Part shown: in pieces, positions 5,572 to 9,118 of the stretch
Position numbering within the stretch: position 1 is the first letter of the stretch
Layout: the number at the start of each line of letters is the position of its first letter
Source: Chloroflexota bacterium
GTDB lineage: Bacteria; Chloroflexota; Limnocylindria; Limnocylindrales; CSP1-4
Length of the DNA: 9,118 nt
Direction of reading: 5' to 3'
NCBI GenBank assembly: GCA_021789355.1
Contig: JAJYJR010000213.1
Span: forward strand, 1-9,118
The notes under the pieces: model-generated
Database searches by the model: none
Seen by the model: only the letters and a program-made list of their open reading frames with translations
What the model was told of the DNA's origin: nothing
Position numbers and translations under genes: made by a program

Positions 5572-5978
5572 CCCCGGTCATCGTCGACGGCAACGTCCTG
5601 CTCGACGTCGTCACCGCTGACCCGACCTGGGGCGCGTGGTCGAGCCGGTCGCTCGAGCGGGCGGCGGACGAGTCGATCTTGGTCATCAACGCGCTCATCT
5701 ACGCCGAGGTCTCGATCGGCTTCGCCTCGATCGAGGCGCTCGAGGAGGCGCTGCCACCCGACCTCTATCGCCGGGAGCATCTGCCGTACGAGGCCGCGTT
5801 CCTGGCCGGGAAAGCCTACCTGCGCTATCGCGAGGCCGGCGGGGCCAGGCGCTCGCCGCTCCCCGACTTCTACATCGGCGCCCATGCCGCGGTGGCTGGC
5901 TATCGACTCCTGACCCGCGATCAGACGCGCTATCGGACCTACTTCCCGACCCTCGAGCTGATCGCGCCGGACGCCTGA
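5568..5978 (+). CDS. PIN-domain (VapC-like) ribonuclease toxin
   Basis: A 136-residue PIN protein, distinct from the one at 2295. Acidic active-site residues are present: D7 in VIVDGNVLLDV, E47 in LIYAEVSIGF, D100 in PLPDFYIGAHAAVAGY and D118 in LLTRDQTRYRTYFP. The first motif reads DGN where most family members have DTN or DSN; the Asp is intact. Like other VapC proteins it should be a metal-dependent endoribonuclease held inactive by the AbrB-type antitoxin. I set the start at GTG 5568 because it overlaps the antitoxin stop (GTGA) and the PIN fold begins at once. GGAGG (5562-5566) is only 1 nt away, so reinitiation after the antitoxin is more likely than new ribosome binding. The same frame stays open upstream to 5130 but that part is antitoxin shadow. 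Confidence 0.9.
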   Translation: MTPVIVDGNVLLDVVTADPTWGAWSSRSLERAADESILVINALIYAEVSIGFASIEALEEALPPDLYRREHLPYEAAFLAGKAYLRYREAGGARRSPLPDFYIGAHAAVAGYRLLTRDQTRYRTYFPTLELIAPDA

Positions 5979-5981
5979 GCC

Positions 5982-6055
5982 GATCGGCGGCCGATCAACC
6001 GCCTGCCCGCCCCCGGAAGGGCGCGAGCCGACTCAGCTCGACGCTGAGTCTCGCG
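5982..6055 (+). terminator. Two consecutive hairpins after the PIN toxin gene
   Basis: The first pairs GATCGG (5982-5987) with CCGATC (5991-5996), three bases after the stop codon. The second is stronger: CGCGA (6022-6026), a 3-nt bulge, GACTCAG (6030-6036), a 7-nt loop, then CTGAGTC (6044-6050) and TCGCG (6051-6055), 12 paired bases in all. Neither has a T tract. Position suggests transcription termination or 3'-end protection of the toxin-antitoxin mRNA. Confidence 0.5.
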
Positions 6056-6062
6056 GCCGGCG

Positions 6063-6404
6063 GTGGACCCGATCGGAGTTGGCCAGCGCGGCTCTCTCGC
6101 AGACGGCCGTACCATCCTCGCGACGCTTCGCCTTGTACTGCCGGGTCGCATGCCGTTGCTGCCGGGTGCGACTCCGCCCTGGTTCCGCCGGACGGTCACG
6201 GAGGCCCAGCGCCTGGGCCGGTTCAGCGCGATGGACCTGGCTCGACAACTGGACCTGACGCCGCAGGCCGCGAACAACCGGCTGAAGCAGTTGTCCGCGA
6301 GTGGCGCCGTGGTCCGACAGCGGACGGTCCCGGCCGGTGGCGGCAAGGAGTTCGAGTGTCGAGCAGCCGTCGGCCGATGCTTCCATCGGCGAGCGCCACG
6401 GTGA
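6063..6404 (+). CDS. Small winged-helix DNA-binding protein
   Basis: A 113-residue protein whose core, [24 protein letters not shown] followed by [24 protein letters not shown] and then [10 protein letters not shown] (about 40-98), is a helix-turn-helix with a wing. [13 protein letters not shown] is the recognition-helix region, of the kind seen in MarR- and LexA-like winged helices. The N-terminal 30 residues (including [19 protein letters not shown]) are of unknown nature. The start is uncertain: GTG 6063 is the furthest upstream, ATG 6150 ([10 protein letters not shown]) is as plausible, and neither has a clear ribosome site. The last residues, after KEFE, are Arg/Cys-rich and span a perfect hairpin (6373-6390), so the C-terminus may be altered. 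Its targets are unknown. Confidence 0.58.
   Translation: MDPIGVGQRGSLADGRTILATLRLVLPGRMPLLPGATPPWFRRTVTEAQRLGRFSAMDLARQLDLTPQAANNRLKQLSASGAVVRQRTVPAGGGKEFECRAAVGRCFHRRAPR
6373..6390 (+). repeat. Short perfect hairpin with CTTC loop
   Basis: GCCGATG (6373-6379) and CATCGGC (6384-6390) pair perfectly around CTTC. The hairpin overlaps the last codons of the winged-helix gene. It has no T tract and its role is unknown. Confidence 0.4.
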
Positions 6405-6486
6405 TTCTGCAGGCACCCAGGAGTGCCGGCACCGCCAACAGCGAGCTCTTCGTGGGCCCCCTCCGGGAGGCACCGACTTCTCGGTG

Positions 6487-6636
6487 TCGAGTGCCCAGGT
6501 GACCTGTACCTACGTCCCCAGCTACTGGCTGGTGGACTCCGACGGGGGCATCCTCACCTTCGGGGACGCCGGGTTCTACGGCTCCGAGGGCGGGCAACCC
6601 CTGAACCAGCCGATCGTGGACATGGCGGGACGGTGA
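6487..6636 (+). pseudogene. Single-repeat fragment of a YWLV/FGDAG surface-repeat protein
   Basis: The frame ending at TGA 6636 encodes [18 protein letters not shown], then [19 protein letters not shown]. This is one unit of the tandem repeat found in large secreted or cell-surface proteins of Actinomycetota and Chloroflexota, where copies of the form GYWLVASDGGIFxFGDAxFYGS..LNxPIVGMA follow one another. Here only one copy exists, with no following unit, no signal peptide and no start codon with a ribosome site just upstream. The intact families usually carry several repeats, so this is best read as a truncated remnant. Confidence 0.6.
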
Positions 6637-6919
6637 GGGAAGGCGAGACTCCGAGCCGGTTTGTCTGGGCAAGCCCTCTCTCGCCCCGACACCGCAGCCC
6701 GCGTGCAGCGTTTCTGTCAGCGATTGACCCGCCGCGAGCCACCACAGGACGCTACTGGGCAGTCTCCTGCGAACGGAGTGCGGCCCTCCGCGGACGCGGT
6801 CACGGGGCGCCTCCGCGGCTCGTTGACGCGGATCGAGGAACGCCACGGGATGAGGTGACCCGGCGCACGCCGATCGCCCCATCGCGCCCGTCAGTCGACG
6901 AGGCGATCAGCCCGAGAGT
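6637..6919. other. Gene-free gap between the surface-repeat fragment and the PH-like gene
   Basis: No convincing gene. A 65-codon plus-strand frame from a TTG (6661-6858) has ordinary codon use but no family resemblance and no ribosome site. GATCGCC (6872-6878) and GGCGATC (6902-6908) form a 7-bp inverted repeat with a 23-nt loop, positioned just downstream of the minus-strand PH-like gene; it could help end that transcript but is weak. Confidence 0.35.
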
Positions 6920-7336
6920 TCAGCGCGTCACCTTGCCGGGTACGAACTTCTCCAGCACTTGGGAGACGAACTCGCCGACGTCCTTCGTGCCGCTGAAGCG
7001 CGACCCAAACGTGCCGCCGATCTTCACTTGCTCGTCACCCGAGGTGACGTGGAAGACGAACGCTCCAGGCTTGAACTTCCCGGGAGACTTCACCTCGACC
7101 GATTGCAGGTCCGAGTAGAGCACCTCGAACTGCTTGTGCTTCAAGAGGCGCCCCACCTTCTTCTCGCCGTCGTTGCTCAGCGGGGCAGCTTCAACGAAGT
7201 GGTCTTCCGTGTAGTCCTTGGAGCCGATGACCCGATCCTGCGTGAAGATGAGTCCGAACCCCTTCGTCACCCCGCTGAAAAGAGCCGCGCTGTGGATGAC
7301 GAGCTGCACGTCCTGCCCCTCGGGCATCTCCGACAT
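6920..7336 (-). CDS. Putative bacterial PH-like domain protein
   Basis: A 138-residue minus-strand protein. The start ATG at 7336 is preceded by AAGGGAG at a 5-nt spacing, which decides against the upstream in-frame GTG at 7441. The order of segments resembles bacterial PH-like domains: a hydrophobic strand (VQLVIHSAALFSGV), the turn GLIFTQDRVIGSKD that resembles the L-x-x-T-x-x-R-x-I motif, FEVLYSDLQSVEVKSPG resembling the Y-x-D-I-x-S-V element, strands GAFVFHVTSG and VKIGGTF, and a C-terminal helix, DVGEFVSQVLEKFVP. No transmembrane segment is visible. Function is unknown. Lys and Phe codons are frequent and parts of the gene are about 58% GC by my count, lower than the neighbours, which may mark recent acquisition. 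It is divergent from the unknown ORF starting near 7448. Confidence 0.68.
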   Translation of the reverse strand: MSEMPEGQDVQLVIHSAALFSGVTKGFGLIFTQDRVIGSKDYTEDHFVEAAPLSNDGEKKVGRLLKHKQFEVLYSDLQSVEVKSPGKFKPGAFVFHVTSGDEQVKIGGTFGSRFSGTKDVGEFVSQVLEKFVPGKVTR

Positions 7337-7447
7337 GAGCGCTCCCTTCGTCTCGTCCGCCTCGAGGGCGCTGGACCTCGTCAGCGGGAGCCTCGCCGAC
7401 GGTCGGCCCGCCAACTTCCTCGGGGAGGGTACACCGATCACCTACGT

Positions 7448-7721
7448 GCCGCAGGTCGAGCGAGGTCTTCAGCTCGAACCGCATGAGCAGGCCCAGCGCA
7501 TCGCGGGGATCGGCATGGACCGCGCCCTCGCCCACACGGCCCTCAAAGTCGCGAGCATCCAGGTCGACCCGGTCCTTCAGATGAACGAGACCGCTGCGCT
7601 CCTGGAGGCGATCGTTGTCGACGCGCGCCTCAATGGGCCGCCGCGAGATCTCGGGATCGTTGTTCAGGGCAAGGACGGGTCGTCGACCGGCCAATCCGAC
7701 GCTGAAGAAGGTGGGAGATGA
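7448..7721 (+). CDS. Unknown small protein, start uncertain
   Basis: From GTG 7448 this is about 90 residues. It includes VERGLQLEPHEQAQRIAGI, TALKVASIQVDPVLQMNETA and LLEAIVVDARLNGPPRDLGIVV. Bases at codon positions 1, 2 and 3 are roughly 75%, 40% and 78% GC, the pattern of real coding DNA, and first positions are purine-rich. The frame is open further back, with an ATG at 7335 that would add 38 residues (MSAPFVSSASRALDLVSG onward) and overlap the start codon of the PH-like gene on the other strand. I chose the GTG conservatively. Its stop overlaps the next ORF by ATGA, which supports real translation. I do not recognise the family. A minus frame over the same bases (7191-7694) is the alternative but has weaker codon statistics. 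Confidence 0.5.
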
Positions 7722-7816
7722 CGGATCCGATCACGGCGGTGGCCTCGCTGACTACGGCATCGCAGGCTGGCCTGGGGCTCCTGCAGTTCCTCTGGTCGAA
7801 GGTAAAGCGGGCATAA
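7718..7816 (+). CDS. 32-residue peptide with hydrophobic helix, coupled to upstream ORF
   Basis: The ORF reads MTDPITAVASLTTASQ, then AGLGLLQFLWSKVKRA, then TAA. The ATG at 7718 overlaps the preceding stop (ATGA). A GAAGAAGGTGGGAG stretch (7704-7717) lies just before the start and includes a usable but very close ribosome site. The C-terminal half is a hydrophobic or amphipathic helix ending in a Lys/Arg patch, a layout seen in small membrane-associated peptides. Codon use changes from GC-ending to more mixed at the end (AAG GTA AAG). The function is unknown and the ORF is short enough to be accidental; the start-stop overlap and the ribosome site are the main support. Confidence 0.45.
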   Translation: MTDPITAVASLTTASQAGLGLLQFLWSKVKRA

Positions 7817-8079
7817 TCGAGGCCGCCACTTGGTCGCTGACACCTCATGCAGGACGCGGTCTCCCGCAACCGGGCAAGTTCCCGTCTTTCTCGAGGGAGC
7901 GGGCCAACCTGCAAATCGCGTCGGCCCATCCGCTGGACGCCACGCGCGGATCGTGATCGGCCTGATCCGACCCGCGAAAGTACCTGGGGCGGCCGTGACG
8001 TTCGGTCCCTGACCCCCCGCGGAGCCTCGTTCGAGAGTGACGCGGTGATGAACGGTCGCTCGCGCGTCGAGGTCGTGGG
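7817..8079. other. Gap before the diguanylate cyclase gene
   Basis: No gene is supported. A plus frame from ATG 7847 (81 codons, overlapping the next gene by 13 nt) is Arg/Ser/Pro-rich and looks random. CATAAT at 7812-7817 resembles a -10 hexamer but no -35 is visible. I looked for a cyclic-di-GMP riboswitch and did not find its conserved core. Confidence 0.4.
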
Positions 8080-9118
8080 ATGCCGCGCCTGACGCGCTCG
8101 GTGTTCCGCGATCTGGCCCTCTGGATGGCAGGCTTCGGCCTGCTCATCGGTCTCATCTTCCCGCCCTTCGTGTTGCTGCTCGGGGTCAGCAGCGCGACCG
8201 CCATCAGCCCGCGCTTCTACGCGGCATGTCTTTCCGCCGGTGTGCTCGTGGGTGGCGTGAACTGGGGGCTGGCCCGACTCGTGGTGGGCCGCCGCCTGCG
8301 GCTGCTCGCTGATCGCATGGGCGTCGTCGCCGGTGCCGTCCGTGAGGCCGCCTACACCGGCGACTGGCTCGACTGTGCAGCGGACCGGTGCCGCGTGGCG
8401 GTCGACTCCACCGATGAGATCGGGCAGAGCGCGGGCTCGTTCAACGCGCTCGTCCAGGCGCTCACCCGCGCCCACGAGGTGGAGGCCGCCGTGAGCCGCT
8501 TCGCCGCGACGCTGGCGTCCGAACTTGACCTCGAGCGGTTGCTTGGGGCGGCCCTCGAGCAGTTCCTGGCCGTCAGCGAGGCGGAGGCCGGGGCCGTGCT
8601 GGTAGTGTCCGAGGGGGAGGTCACCGTGCGCACCAGCCACGGGCTCCGGGAGCCCGGCGCGCTGGTCACCAACGATCACATCGAGCGAGCCCTGCGGTCG
8701 GGCGCCATGCAACTCGTCGACACGCCCGACGAGGTCCGCATCGACGCCCTGCTCACGAGCTTCCGACCACGCCAGGTCCTGGTCGTGCCGATCGCCTTCA
8801 AGTCGGTCGTGCTGGGCGTGCTGGTGCTCGCGGCGGGCACGGAGTTCCGTTCCGACGCGCGCCGTCTCGTGGAGCTGCTGCGGCCCACGTTCGGGCTCGC
8901 CCTCAACAACGCCCTGGTCCACGAACGGCTGCAGCGGTTGGCGGCGCTCGACCCGCTGACCGACCTGTACAACCGACGCTTCGGGCTCGAGCGCCTGCGC
9001 GAGGAGTTCAGCCGGGCGGTCCGTGCCGCGTCCCCGCTGGGGGTGCTGATGGTCGACATCGACCGCTTCAAGCGGGTGAACGACGCCTACGGCCACGTCG
9101 TCGGCGACCGCACCCTGC
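8080..9118 (+). CDS. Membrane HAMP-GAF-GGDEF diguanylate cyclase, partial (3' end beyond window)
   Basis: The frame is open from ATG 8080 (GAGG 7 nt upstream) to the window edge, 346 residues. Two membrane segments (about 12-36 and 46-69) are joined by a loop of only about ten residues, so there is no sizeable external sensor domain. A HAMP-like linker follows (about 66-130, with RLRLLADRMGVVAGAV and DSTDEIGQSAGSFNALVQAL), then a GAF domain (about 135-285: FAATLASELDLERLLGAALE, VLVVPIAFKSVVLGVLVLA). The GGDEF domain begins with DPLTDLYNRR at 291 and the metal-binding strand VDIDRFKRVND around 326-334. The sequence stops before the GG[D/E]EF signature, so cyclase activity cannot be judged. Such proteins convert two GTP to cyclic di-GMP at the membrane in response to signals at GAF or HAMP. 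No partner gene is in the window. Confidence 0.93.
   Translation, partial: MPRLTRSVFRDLALWMAGFGLLIGLIFPPFVLLLGVSSATAISPRFYAACLSAGVLVGGVNWGLARLVVGRRLRLLADRMGVVAGAVREAAYTGDWLDCAADRCRVAVDSTDEIGQSAGSFNALVQALTRAHEVEAAVSRFAATLASELDLERLLGAALEQFLAVSEAEAGAVLVVSEGEVTVRTSHGLREPGALVTNDHIERALRSGAMQLVDTPDEVRIDALLTSFRPRQVLVVPIAFKSVVLGVLVLAAGTEFRSDARRLVELLRPTFGLALNNALVHERLQRLAALDPLTDLYNRRFGLERLREEFSRAVRAASPLGVLMVDIDRFKRVNDAYGHVVGDRTL

Noticed and set aside
6661..6858. 65-codon plus ORF from TTG
   Set aside because: No ribosome site, no family likeness and mediocre codon bias.
7191..7694. Minus-strand frame over the unknown plus ORF
   Set aside because: It competes with the plus ORF at 7448-7721, has weaker purine bias at first codon positions, and lacks the ATGA coupling; it also overlaps the PH-like gene in another frame. 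Not fully excluded.
7860..8079. Cyclic-di-GMP riboswitch upstream of the cyclase
   Set aside because: The small hairpin CGGGCAAGTTCCCG attracted attention, but the conserved GGGCAAACC and GGACGCAAAG elements are absent.
7847..8092. 81-codon plus-strand ORF before the cyclase
   Set aside because: Arg/Ser/Pro-rich with no coding bias, and it overlaps the well supported start at 8080.
7630..9096. Very long minus-strand open frame (488 codons)
   Set aside because: It is antisense to the diguanylate cyclase, which has clear HAMP, GAF and GGDEF motifs. The minus translation is rich in His, Gln, Arg and Asp with no recognisable domain; in GC-rich DNA antisense frames stay open by chance.
1..9118. 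CRISPR array, tRNA or rRNA genes, insertion-sequence ends
   Set aside because: No regularly spaced direct repeats, no cloverleaf with a TTCGA arm in proper context, no rRNA-like conserved stretches, and no transposase or terminal repeats were seen.

Overview
The window is GC-rich bacterial DNA (about 70% by eye). GTG starts are common, genes are short and tightly packed, and the protein families fit Chloroflexota or high-GC Actinomycetota: a DUF3224 protein, a Cys-tailed MarR regulator, an AlkZ-like winged-helix protein, VapBC modules and a YWLV/FGDAG surface-repeat fragment. No rRNA, tRNA, CRISPR array or intact mobile element is visible, so the taxon is only a guess.

Layout. Positions 1-266 (minus) hold the start-proximal part of an unrecognised gene that runs off the left edge and may be frameshifted at its N-terminus. 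A shared upstream region with a 21-bp dyad (366-386) separates it from a plus-strand pair, DUF3224 (404-802) and MarR (811-1341). After a small gap come a short ABM-like protein (1621-1920), a complete vapBC module with a perfect inverted repeat over its promoter (2025-2720), and a DUF1801 protein (2800-3270). From 3271 to 3900 the DNA is degraded: the tail of a UvrA-like ATPase and a VOC/glyoxalase gene with two -1 frameshifts. An intact AlkZ-like gene follows (3991-5022), then an isolated P-loop fragment of an AAA ATPase, and directly against it a second toxin-antitoxin module (AbrB-type antitoxin plus PIN toxin, 5332-5978) with its own palindromic promoter and a terminator-like hairpin. Beyond it are a small winged-helix protein (6063-6404) and a single repeat of a surface protein (6487-6636).

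The right part holds the least familiar material. A minus-strand bacterial-PH-like gene (6920-7336) is divergent from an unknown plus-strand ORF (about 7448-7721) that is coupled by an ATGA overlap to a 32-residue ORF with a hydrophobic C-terminal helix (7718-7816). The window ends inside a membrane HAMP-GAF-GGDEF diguanylate cyclase (8080 onward).

Overall this looks like an accessory zone in which two small toxin-antitoxin modules, built on the same promoter plan, sit among stress, repair and regulatory genes and several gene remnants. Some frameshifts lie in G runs and could be assembly errors rather than decay; read data would settle this.
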